19,090 nt of DNA from Byssochlamys sp. IMV 00236 (lineage: Eukaryota > Ascomycota > Eurotiomycetes > Eurotiales > Thermoascaceae). Positions 10,000 to 18,898 of the stretch are shown here, one piece after another; position 1 is the stretch's first letter, and every line of letters starts with the position of its first letter. The stretch is from NCBI GenBank assembly GCA_001931875.2, contig MSJH02000119.1, forward strand, positions 1-19,090, read 5' to 3'. A program made the position numbers and the translations under genes. Below the pieces are notes generated by a model. It saw only the letters and a program-made list of their open reading frames with translations. It did no database searches and was not told the DNA's origin.

Positions 10000-10272
10000 T
10001 TACCATCCACAGCAAAAGTCAGATCCTGCAGAATTCGTTTGTGCTGGTTGGGTATAGACAACTTGTGGCGGTGGTCTGTTAAACATTGTGAGTTATATAC
10101 ATACTACGAGTTAAGCCAAGTATTACTGCGGTTGGTATCCTCCCTGTGGTTGGTATGCTCCCTGTGGTGGAGGAGGATAATAAGCCTGTTGCTGTTGTTG
10201 TTGTTGAAAATCGCCTTGAAAAGGAGGAGGAGGATAAAACTGTTGCTGAGGTGCTTGAGGTGGGTATGACAT
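10000..10272 (-). CDS. Small Pro/Gln/Tyr-rich protein with CCGW C-terminus
   Basis: Two-exon gene of 73 residues: exon 1 at 10127-10272 and exon 2 at 10000-10075, separated by a 51-nt intron with a GTAATA donor and a TTTAACAG acceptor. The sequence starts MSYPPQAPQQQFYPPPPFQG, continues with seven glutamines, AYYPPPPQ and two YQPQG-type repeats, then PPPQVVYTQPAQTNS and a final GSDFCCGW. This resembles the disordered, proline-rich tails found in small fungal and plant CYSTM-like or rhodopsin-tail-like proteins, but the long cysteine-rich membrane segment of CYSTM is missing; only CC remains. The paired cysteines could be palmitoylated. It is divergent from the GT49 gene across 115 bp. The splice restores the frame and the compositional pattern continues across it, so the gene is probably real; its function is unknown. 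Confidence 0.75.
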
Positions 10273-10387
10273 AAAGAGAAGAAATATGAAAAAACCGGTC
10301 CTTTCAACTTAAAATATAAATTACACAATCGAACCAATCAAATCTTTCTCCCCTCTCTCTCTCTCTCTCTCTTTATATCGTTCCTTT
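10273..10387. promoter_or_regulatory. 115-bp divergent promoter region
   Basis: Only 115 bp separate the start codons of the CCGW peptide gene (leftward) and the GT49 gene (rightward), so both promoters must lie here or overlap the genes. It contains a CCAAT box (10334-10338) and a (CT)10 tract (10353-10372) just before the GT49 start. No TATA box is obvious. Confidence 0.6.
10353..10372. repeat. (CT)10 microsatellite
   Basis: Perfect CT dinucleotide repeat of 20 nt, 15 nt upstream of the GT49 start codon; pyrimidine tracts like this may act in the promoter or lie in the 5' leader. Confidence 0.9.
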
Positions 10388-11939
10388 ATGGATAAATCTG
10401 AATCAAAAAGAAACAAGCATGACGCATACTGGCATCAGTTAAATCACTGGGCTGATTCCTTATTCGGTCACTCACCACAGTCTATATTACCAACCAATCA
10501 ACAACAGCAACAAGAGAAAAGAAAGCGTTGGGTCAGATTACTTGTGTTATTCTACATAATCTTTTCCATCTTGCTCACATCAGCTCACTTCACACGTTGG
10601 TTCTTTCAACTCTTCTCTCAACACACAACAAGAGACAGTTTTCATATTGACCGTACTTATGATGCTGGTAATTATTTACACAATAAAGATAAAGCTTGCA
10701 TGATGACATTATGTGTAATAGATTTATCATACTCGGCCATCACAACTATGCCTCATGGTTTAAAACTATCCAAAATGTTCCCCAAGAGTGAATATGGCGC
10801 CTTAAAGGGAGTGACACCTTTTTGGCAGTCAGCATCGCAGCCATCTGATGAAAGCGATGTTAGTTTATTGACCAACGTATCTCCGGAATCATGGAAAGAA
10901 CTTGTTGCACTAGCCGAAAATTACAATGGTAACATACAATATATCCACACATGTCTTATAAAACTCATCACGACATAGGCCCTATTTCTGCTACACTTCA
11001 TATATCTAAGCAAGCTCATAAAGACATTTTAAATGCTATCGAACAAGAGTACCGCTCAAAGCCTTCTCTTTATCAAAATGTTGATATTCATCTCATCGAG
11101 ACCTCAGGGCACAACAGTATTTCGGTCTTGTTACCCATGAATGCCGAAAGAAACATTGCTCGAGTGTACGCGAGAACGAACTATGTCTGTGATACACCCT
11201 CAAGTGTCATCTTACCTACCGATTTACGTCGAACGATCCACACATATACCAAACAAATGCAACTTGGTGATATGCTCGTGGTGCCTACATTTGAGATTCA
11301 ACAACAGGTAATATCTGCCAATGATATCCCGCGCACAAAGAAGGAAGTCCTCGGTTTGGTGAATGAAGGCAAGTTGGGTCTATATGATGCTCAATTCAAG
11401 TTGAATGAAGGACCTACTGATTTGGAAAAGTGGAAAAAGGCAAAGGATGTGTATAAAGTAGAGAATTATACGATTGATTATGAACCATTGGTCATTCAGA
11501 GCAAAACAGTTCAACCATGGTAAACTGAGAGTAATTCTTGTACATAACTCATATTCATATCTCCCCTATGTAGGTGCTCTGAGCGATTTGTAGATAAAAG
11601 ATCAGCTTGTCTATTGTCCAGTTACCTGGCTGGAAATGATTTCTTGGTGCTGCCCAGTGATTTTGCTATTTATAAACCATCGGCAAGAAAGCATCTTGTT
11701 TCGGATTTAGATGTAAATAGATTAAAAGAATACAATATCTTTTGACTGACACAATATATACATAGAGAGTCATTGAAAAGAGGTTGTACTCCAAGTTTTA
11801 TTGGGAAGAGTGTGTATACCATGCAAGAGAATTGGACTCTATGGGTTTATGGAAGACTAGTAAATCAAACCATATTAGACAGCAATGTTCTCGTATCATT
11901 CAAAATTGGGGTAAAGGTTTAATAGGAAAGCCTGAATGA
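10388..11939 (+). CDS. GT49 (LARGE/B4GAT1-like) family glycosyltransferase
   Basis: Four exons, 10388-10928, 10979-11519, 11574-11712 and 11766-11939, total 1395 nt, 464 residues. Type II topology: basic cytosolic N-terminus with QQQQQ, one hydrophobic anchor (about 49-66), then a luminal domain. Family landmarks are WKELVALAENYNGPISATLH across the first junction (WDGPIS-like), HLIETSGHNSISVLLPMNAE, NIARVYARTNYV (239-250), LGDMLVVPTFEI, and WCSERFVDKRSACLLSSYLA across the second junction, followed by FLVLPSDFAIY. The C-terminal exon has KFYWEECVYHARE. In LARGE-type enzymes the segment after the ARTNYV-like strand carries the metal-binding DxD; here it reads CDTPSSVILPTDL with no DxD. Stop TGA at 11937-11939. 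Localisation is expected in the Golgi; the product and activity are unknown. Confidence 0.83.
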
Positions 11940-11972
11940 TAATAATAAAATAAAATATCTCTTTTTTTGATC

Positions 11973-11995
11973 TTTTTTTTTTTTTTTTTTTTTTT
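11973..11995. repeat. T23 homopolymer
   Basis: Twenty-three consecutive T residues between the GT49 stop and the velvet start codon, 17 nt before the ATG. It probably lies in the velvet promoter or 5' leader. Confidence 0.9.
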
Positions 11996-12012
11996 AATAA
12001 TTTATATCCTTT

Positions 12013-13044
12013 ATGAACCGAGACTACACCTATTTATCAGAGCAGCAACAACAGCAACAACAATACCATATCAACCGGTTTACTATGACTACAACACCTA
12101 CTACTACTACTGCTACTACTACAACAGCAACAGATATGTCAGGACCACCACGACCCATAAGTACAGCACCTGCATTTCAATCAATAGGTTACGATGAAAG
12201 AGAAAAGAGGTTTATTATTAGTACATGTTCTAGTAGAATTTATCTACTCATATATAAGTGTACGTAGAACATATGAATTAGTAGTATGCCAACAACCCCT
12301 CCATGCCCGCATGTGTGGATTTGGTGAAAAAGATAGAAGACCCATTGATCCTCCACCCATTGTTCAACTCATTGTCAAGCAAAATGATGTTCCAGTGGAC
12401 ATTCAGTAAGAACAAAAAAAATAGTTGTTAAAATAACAATACTCATCATCACTAGATCCCTTCAAATCCCGTTCTTTGTGCTTCATGTCACGCTTTGGTC
12501 CGATGATCGAACCGAAGAACGCAACATTATATCCAATCCACCTAAATGCACTCGAGTCCTCATGGGTTCACTTGTTAGTTCACCTAGTCTATTAAAGAAC
12601 GCCAAGAATGAACCTGGACTTTATTTTGCCTTTCCTGATCTGAGCATTCGTACAGAAGGAAGATATACACTTCGATTTAGTTTGATGAAACTGGCCAAGT
12701 ATATATTGCTGAGAATAATAATAATAATAATAATAATGACCCTTTATATAGTTCGGATTTCCAAGAGAATGCAAAGAGTAAGATTGTAGCCCAAGTATTT
12801 TCTGATCCTTTTACTGTCTATTCTGCTAAAAAGGTATTTATAGATTTAATTATATACGCAATAGCTAATTCAAATCATATAGTTTCCTGGCATGACGGGT
12901 AACCATAGAAAGCTAAATCAAAATAAAAAAAAAGAAAGGAGGAAATCACTAAAATAACTTTTTATAGAATCTACCGAACTATCAAAGATATTTGCAAAAC
13001 AAGGCTTAAAGATTCCCATTCGGAATGATGGTAATAAAGAATAA
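12013..13044 (+). CDS. Velvet-domain transcriptional regulator (VosA/VelC-like)
   Basis: Six exons: 12013-12209, 12268-12405, 12456-12698, 12752-12833, 12883-12898 and 12968-13044, total 753 nt, 250 residues. Velvet proteins are fungal DNA-binding regulators with an NF-kB-like fold that link development, light and secondary metabolism. The N-terminus is low complexity (seven Gln, then Thr-rich). The velvet domain follows, about residues 66-245: [99 protein letters not shown], and [15 protein letters not shown] at the end. FPGM..ST.LS..FA.QG.KIPIR fits VosA/VelC-type better than VeA. Intron 3 (12699-12751) contains (AAT)8 and exon 5 is a 16-nt micro-exon. The donor of intron 1 (GTTTAT) is unusual but is the only in-frame choice. 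An alternative start at 12085 is possible. Lies 73 bp after the GT49 stop. Confidence 0.92.
12714..12737. repeat. (AAT)8 microsatellite inside an intron
   Basis: Eight AAT units fill almost half of the 53-nt third intron of the velvet gene, between the donor and the TTTATATAG acceptor. Confidence 0.9.
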
Positions 13045-13442
13045 ATAAGAACAAGACACACAATATAATAACCCTTTATAAATATATAGTTCGAGCTAGG
13101 AAAACAGACTAATAAATAAAGAAATCTATTTACATCTATCTTCTTTGTATGTGTGTGTGTGTGTTCTTTCCCCTTTTTTTGAAGGGAGACTAAAGACTAA
13201 AAGAGAAAAAGAGAGAAAATCTTGTCGGCCCCTTACAGATGTTTATATTCCTGCATAAACTCTAACAAGTCAAAAGAACAAAGTGAGAGCCGTGTTTTTT
13301 TAAAAAAAAAAATTATTTTGTAATACACTTTTGTACGAGGTAAAAAAAAGCAAGATAAATTCTTTTTATTTACGTTTTCCCCTTTTCTTTCTTTCTTTTT
13401 CTCTTTTATTGATGACAGTTGCATAGATTCTATAAAGAAAAA
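13045..13442. other. Spacer between velvet and TBC genes
   Basis: AT-rich sequence with a short GT run (13148-13161), A and T homopolymers, and a pyrimidine-rich stretch (13374-13408) ahead of the TBC gene start. Minus-strand open frames here are low complexity and not called. Confidence 0.5.
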
Positions 13443-15762
13443 ATGGATGAAAATCAACCACAGACATTAGAAAGCAAAGAAAATATAATAAATGTATGCT
13501 CCCTTTTTTATGTGTTGAGCTTTTATCTAAACTCATTTTAATAGACTTCATTATTACTTGCTCGCGTGGAAAGGCACAAAGATAGATTAAAGTCAGATCC
13601 ACGACCTATATTTCAGCAAGCGGATGATCATATCATCGACTTATTTCAAGCATGTGTACAGGAACAAGGACTGACCAAAGAACGGGGAAAGCAATGGCAA
13701 TCGATTTCACACGCTAATGTTTATCAGCTTTACGCTATCTATGATACCTTGAGCAGCGACAGCAACAGCTATCAGACGGTTATTGAAAAAGATATTCAGT
13801 CGGTCATTCAAGACGATCTTCATCAGGTCAATCAGGAAGCGCTAGCTCGTGTACTGAAAGCATATAGTGTTTACGATGCCCAAGTAGGATACCGTCATGG
13901 TATGGCTCCCTTGGTTGTCCCATTATTATCTGAAATGGAGGAAAAGGAAGCATTTGCGACTTTTGTCAGGTACACAAAAATATTAAAGTTAAATGACATA
14001 AACTAACCATAAAAGATTGATGGAGCTTTATGATCTGCGTCGTCTATTCATTAGTGGACTCTCCGAATGCCTCTCTACCTATCAGTCACTGTTAGCCACC
14101 CTCTGTCCTGACGTCAAGCGACACCTTGATCTTCTCCGAATTTATCCCTCAATGTATGCTGCCTCCTGGTTTCCCTCCTTGTTTACAAACTCTCCGCTCC
14201 CCATCACTCAGATGAAGCGACTGTACGATCTTGTCTTTTTAGAAGGCGCTGTTGAAACCACCTTGAGGTTCTCACTTTGCTTGATGCAAAGGAATGAAAA
14301 GATGATCCTGAGCATGAACCAAGCCGACCAAGTGCTTGCATTTATCCAATCTTCCGAGTTCTTTGCATGCTATCCGCACGACGCAGCCCTCTTTTATCAA
14401 GACATGATGCAGCTCAATTCAGCAGTGCAGCATCAGATAACTCAGACGGCTGATCTGGCACGTACGGTTGCACAACTTCAGAAAGAGAACACACAGCTCA
14501 AGATGCAAGGTATGGAGCAAGAAGCTGCACAACTTAAACTCAGCAAGCGTAATGCCGTCCTTGAAAAACGAGTCAAAAAGTATAAGGTCAAGTTGGCCCA
14601 CGCTGCCCAGACACAATTGCCACCGGCTAGTGTCCCTGTAGATCTTGACGATCAAGAAAAGAAAAAGAAAGACAATTTTAATTCGTTTGTCGAGTCGCTT
14701 CGTGACACAGGTGACTTTGGTGCTTTGATTGCAGGTGCTATCATGACTGACACAAGACTGCCTTCATTGCTGACTGTTAATAATAACAACCACAGCAGCA
14801 GTGATGAAGAGGATGAAGATGAACATGCTAGAAAGCATCAGGAACAGGTAGATGCAGCACTTCAAAATGTCACATCCGAACTGGTTGCTATCAAGATTGA
14901 TCACTTTGAGACAACACAACGCTATGAGGCTCTCTATCGACACTGTGAACACCTCAGCCGCCAGCTTCAACATGCTTTAGAACACCAAACAACCATGATG
15001 CAAAAGATCATTTACTTGACAAGCGAGCTCGAAGACACAACAAGTGAACGTGATCAATTATATCAAGATCAAGAACAGGTCTTGGAAATGGCTACTGTTG
15101 CCAAGAAAACAGCTGCTGAACTGCAGCTCGAAAAGATGACACTTACCAAGGAGGTCGAACTGCTAGAACAGCGTGTAGCTGAATTAGAAAAAGAAAAGCA
15201 GCAGTTCTTTATGCCTCGTGATACGTTTTCAGAGGAAGTCTTTGCTGCCCATAGCATCCTGTTTGGTCAACAAGAACAACAAAAAATCACACAAAAGGAG
15301 CAAAGACGTCATACGATGGCCATCGCATCCTTGTCTCAGCAAGAGAACGAATACAAGACGAAATATGTCGAAAGCGAGTTACGTTGTCGTGAGCTTGAAA
15401 AATATTTAGCAGAGGCTAAAGTTAGATTAGCTGAATTAGAAACTAGTTTATTATACCCCGTTCGTCGTGCCTCATCTGTCCATCTCAAGCGTAGTTCCAC
15501 TGCCTCCATTTTGGCCAGAGTAACCACACCAACGACAGAGCCAAGAGCAAGTACAGAAAGCTATGCGTCATCTACAACATCCTTGACTTCTATGAATAGT
15601 AGTCAGTATAATAGTAAAAGATCAAGCATGTATTCAAGGATTTGGAATGCATTTGGAAATAGTCCAATAACACCACCTCCAATGACTGCAACAACTGTAC
15701 CGCCTACAACAACAACCGTAATGAAGAATTCAATCATTTGTCAAGAGCCTCAAATCATCTAA
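13443..15762 (+). CDS. TBC (Rab-GAP-like) domain protein with coiled coils
   Basis: Three exons, 13443-13493, 13545-13969 and 14016-15762, total 2223 nt, 740 residues. The TBC domain spans about residues 75-310: VIEKDIQSVIQDD, LARVLKAYSVYDAQVGYRHG, LLSEMEEKEAFATFVRLMEL, YDLRRLFISGLSECL, YPSMYAASWFPSLFTN and YDLVFLEGAVETTLRFSLCL. This order matches the Gyp5/EVI5-like group, which act on Rab GTPases in exocytic and endocytic traffic. The two catalytic fingers are altered: the IxxDxxR arginine is Ser103 and the YxQGM glutamine is His135. Long Glu/Gln/Leu-rich coiled coils follow (about 325-400 and 440-660), with an acidic SSSDEEDEDEHA stretch between, then a Ser/Thr-rich tail with PITPPPM. It may bind rather than activate a Rab. 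Start codon chosen because its short exon splices in frame; no closer in-frame ATG exists before residue 137. Confidence 0.88.
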
Positions 15763-15887
15763 GGACTCTATTTTTTTTTTTTCTCTTTTTATTTCATATC
15801 ATACAACATCTTTTTTGAATAATAAAAAAATCTATCTGTCTTTAAAGGAGCTTTCCCCCCCTCTTCACATGTCTTGCTTAATTTTTT

Positions 15888-15927
<40 letters not shown>
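15888..15927. repeat. Compound (AC)8(AT)12 microsatellite
   Basis: An AC dinucleotide run passes directly into an AT run, about 40 nt in all, in the 3' flank of the TBC gene. Confidence 0.9.
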
Positions 15928-16089
15928 GGATGTAGAAACAAATGAGTATGTATAGTCTACATCATTATTTATACATCATTCTTTATTTCAAGTGTATAAA
16001 GAAAGAATAACATGCTATTATCATTTTGTATATGGCCTTTATTTCTCATTTTAATATGTTTATAATCAATAAAGTGTATGACACATTAA

Positions 16090-16127
16090 CATATGAAAAA
16101 AGTGTAACTTGACCCCACTTTCATATG
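16090..16127. repeat. Imperfect inverted repeat
   Basis: The left arm CATATGAAAAAAGTG (16090-16104) pairs with the right arm CACTTTCATATG (16116-16127), apart from three extra A, around an 11-nt spacer. It lies about 300 bp upstream of the START gene and could be a paired regulator site or chance. Confidence 0.6.
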
Positions 16128-16425
16128 AAAATGCATTGATTCATTCAAGAGAAATGCAAAAAAAGAGAGAAAGAGAACAAGTTTTGAACAAAATGACGGA
16201 ATAGAAAGCATCAAACATATAATAACCTTTCTTCTCCTTTATATGTTTGCTTCCTTTTGTGATTGTGTTAATACAAACAATACAGGAGCACGACAGCGAT
16301 TTCCACTCTTTTATTTTTACCCCGCAAAAAGTACTACCTCAAATGACATCAAAACTCAATCTATTTAAACACATGTTTTTTCTTGCTTTTTTCATTTCTT
16401 TTCTCTTTTTTTTTAATTTTAAATA

Positions 16426-17409
16426 ATGTCTACTAATCCACACACTGAAAAAGCTCATCAAGCCTTGTCCAGCTTGAAAGAACTCGCCTCTACCACTGAC
16501 GGCTGGACCTTCGTTCAAGAAAAAGAAGGCGTCAAGCTTTATAACAAGACGGTCGAGGGTAGTCCTATTCCTCTTGTCCGTGGTGACATTGTCGTCGAAG
16601 GTGATCAATATACCCCACAACAACTCTTGGCTGTTTGTACATTCCCTGGATGCAGAAAGATTTGTAAGTACAAGTATCTTTTTTTGATTTTTTTGATAAG
16701 ATTGTTCATCCTATTGTGTGCCTAGGGGATGAAAAGTACGATACCTCAGAAATTAAGCAATTATACAACAGATTTGAATCCTTATTCTGGACAAAGTTAA
16801 AGACACCATGGCCCATCAGGTAAGATTACCATATACACACACACAAAAAGGAGAGCATAAAAATTAAATGTACACACAAGTCCTCGTGATATCGCAGGTA
16901 CCTCATTGCGTGAATTCTCAGAAAATGGAGGCTATATTGTCTTGACCTCTGTCACTGACTCTCAAATCCCTGAAAACTCTGGTGTCGTTCGTGCCAACTT
17001 GATCCTCTCTGGTTGGAAAGTTGAAAAGACAAGCACCGGTATTTCCATTGTTTATATTACACAAATAGATTTGGCTGGTTCCATTCCTACTTCCTTCTTG
17101 AAGACTGTCCAACAACAGGTCCCTCTTTGTGCTGGTAAGGTCGTCAAGTACATTAAAGATTTTGGATATCCTCCTCTTTGCTTGGACGCCACAGCCACTT
17201 TCAAGAAGGAATCATTTGATCATGGTAAGAGAGAGTACACAGCCGAATTGGATGGTGAAGGTGAGGCCAAGTGGTCCTACTCAAAGCAAATGTATCCTGG
17301 TGGTGTCAGAGTTCATGTATCTGGTAATGGATCTGTTGAAGTTGTTAATCATGAAATTATTCTCAAGGGAGTCAATGGTCCTGCTACTGTTACGATCACC
17401 AAGTCTTAA
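16426..17409 (+). CDS. START-domain lipid-binding protein
   Basis: Three exons, 16426-16663, 16726-16819 and 16881-17409, total 861 nt, 286 residues. START domains form a hydrophobic pocket that carries sterols, phospholipids or ceramide between membranes. Landmarks: DGWTFVQEKEGVKLYNKTVE (about 25-44), PIPLVRGDIVVEGD, CRKIWDEKYDTSEI across the first junction (the W..K.W-like step), SPRDIAGTSLREFSENGGYI across the second, VRANLILSGWKVEK, VYITQIDLAGSIPTSFLKTV and VVKYIKDFGYPP. After about residue 210 an extra beta-rich tail runs through REYTAELDGEGEAKWSY, MYPGGVRVHVSGNGSVEVV and GPATVTITKS, a part not in the START fold. No signal peptide or membrane segment, so probably cytosolic. Codon choice in exons (AAG, GTC, TTG, TCC) suggests good expression. 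A degraded copy of its middle part lies about 1 kb downstream. Confidence 0.9.
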
Positions 17410-18094
17410 ATAAAAAAAAAAGTGATTTAAGTTTCGTTTTGCTTATTTTTGAGGTACACTGATGGATGATGATTTCCGTGACTGCGATATACCATATCTG
17501 TAGTCTAACTGTAACAAGACTAGTTTGTTCACAGGTGTAGGCTAAACATTCAAAAAAAAAAAAAGATGTTTGATTCAATAAGAACAAAATGTTATTTCAA
17601 AGATCACAATAAGAAGTTGATATCGTTGGTGATTAAAAAATGACAGAAAACACATTTTTTTTTCATCAAATTTGGTTGATGCGTTTCCTTTCCTCCTTTT
17701 TTTTTGTAGAAAAGTAAAGCCATTGTGTGTTTCTCATTAGACCCTGTCTAAGTTTATTAAAAATATAAACACAATATTAAATGCAGAATTCTACTGTGAG
17801 ATTCATATGTGGTCAAACTTGTTCGATAAAGCCAGAGGAACAGAATTAAAGAAACTGCGTGTAACCTTAGTCATCCTTTGTCCAATCAATCGGCGCACTT
17901 GCCGCATAAATATTATATTTCATTAGACGGAGAATTGGATAAATGAATCTGTAAATATAACACATATAATTTTTTTCATGTGAAACAATGACAATAAACA
18001 ATTTGGGGCCCCCTTTCCTTGTAGTCAGGGGAAGGAAAGGTGTATCAGATAAATACAAGCATAGGCATTTCGAAACTAATTGAGATACAAAAGG
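17410..18094. other. Gene-poor spacer downstream of the START gene
   Basis: AT-rich, with several A and T runs soon after the stop and a perfect 9-bp hairpin (18012-18040). Minus-strand open frames at 17396-17587 and 17867-18145 show no family signature. I see no gene here. Confidence 0.5.
18012..18040. repeat. Perfect 9-bp inverted repeat
   Basis: CCTTTCCTT (18012-18020) and its reverse complement AAGGAAAGG (18032-18040) flank an 11-nt loop. There is no following T-run and no gene next to it, so its role is unknown. Confidence 0.7.
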
Positions 18095-18097
18095 GAG

Positions 18098-18215
18098 CAT
18101 TGGTACATTACACAATCTGATTTGGCTGGTTCCGTTTCCATCCACTGATGGATCTGGTGCGGGTTCCGTCGAACAAATGACTTTTGGATAGTTAATACAA
18201 GTCAGAAGGGATCTT
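18098..18215 (+). pseudogene. Relic fragment of a START-domain gene
   Basis: A degenerate copy of the intact START gene's third exon. Positions 18107-18133 match 17056-17082 at 24 of 27 bases at a constant offset, including a 15-base identical block (GATTTGGCTGGTTCC) and a 9-base block (ATTACACAA). A one-base gap extends the match left through CATTG (18098-18102). Translated, it reads YITQSDLAGSVS against YITQIDLAGSIP, then hits a stop. To the right, ACTTTTGGAT (18180-18189) and CAAGTCAGAAGGGATC look like the gene's GATTTTGGAT (17159-17168) and TCAAGAAGGAATC (17201-17213) with deletions in between. No start, splice sites or further domain are kept. Confidence 0.55.
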
Positions 18216-18762
18216 TTTTTTTTTTAAATTGTTATACTATGGGGCTGGATTTATCATTGACCGACTTCATTTTGTAGTAAATGTAATGATTGCAATGGGG
18301 CTTGTCTTTGAAATTTCTTTTTGTGTTACTGATTGTGGCATGAATACGATGCCATTGGAAGCACGTTTGTCTGTAATAATGTGATGTAAGCTAGTTAAAC
18401 AGTCATATGCGAATAGTGTCATTATATTGCTGATAAAAGCAAGCCTCAAGAACGAGTAAACAGATTATGTCACATCTATGCAAAATAGCTCAGCCTGCTT
18501 ATCGATCACACAAAAATAAGAGCCATTACGATAGACCGAGTTTGTGAGCATTGTCTACCAAAGCAAATACATATATCCCTTTTTTAACTGGGGGTAAAAA
18601 GTACAAAATGACAGATATATTCATCTATTATGCAAAACAAAACTGAAAAAAAAACAGTGTGCTGAGTTCTCGATTTCATTCAAACCACAAACTGTCAACC
18701 TGTTGTCATATTGACAAGAATGGTATATTCTCAAGTAGTTTGTATAGATACGTACCCTTTTC
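18216..18762. other. Gene-poor spacer
   Basis: AT-rich, no supported gene. A 60-codon minus-strand open frame (18267-18449) has an in-frame GIVFMPQSVTQKEISK segment but no recognised domain, so it is not called. Confidence 0.45.
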
Positions 18763-18769
18763 TATAAAA
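18763..18769 (+). promoter_or_regulatory. Candidate TATA box
   Basis: TATAAAA, set in a sharply defined core-promoter-like context, 82 nt before an ATG at 18851. The intervening sequence is C/T/A-rich with few G, like a fungal 5' leader. Confidence 0.45.
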
Positions 18770-18850
18770 CCTTGAGCTTACTCCCCTTATTTGCTTTAAT
18801 TTCTATACCAAACTCAACTACACGCCTAATATAATTCCCCATTTGAGATC

Positions 18851-18898
18851 ATGAACGGCAATTCTTTTGTCAAAATTATTTCTTTTATCCGTAACTAG
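18851..18898 (+). CDS. Possible first exon or remnant of a secreted-protein gene
   Basis: A 15-codon open frame, MNGNSFVKIISFIRN, resembles the start of a fungal signal peptide (polar start, K, then hydrophobic IISFI) and sits below a TATA box. The frame closes at 18896-18898. A GTAACT at 18891 could be a donor; with an acceptor at the TTTAG ending near 18979 it would add only about 14 codons before a stop. It may be a decayed gene, a very short peptide, or the first exon of a gene continuing past the right edge. Confidence 0.25.
   Translation: MNGNSFVKIISFIRN

Larger units (their letters stand above)
15763..16425. other. Spacer between TBC and START genes
   Basis: AT-rich DNA with T tracts after the TBC stop, AATAAA-like signals (15820-15827), a compound CA/TA microsatellite, an imperfect inverted repeat (16090-16127) and a pyrimidine-rich leader directly before the START gene ATG. 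No coding sequence seen. Confidence 0.6.

Noticed and set aside
12478..12789. Continuous frame through the velvet intron 3
   Set aside because: It reads the AAT repeat as poly-Ile and loses the velvet motifs after KLAK; splicing out 12699-12751 restores [10 protein letters not shown], so the continuous frame is not real.
18012..18040. Hairpin considered as a transcription terminator
   Set aside because: Intrinsic terminators of this type are bacterial, there is no T-run after it, and no gene ends here.
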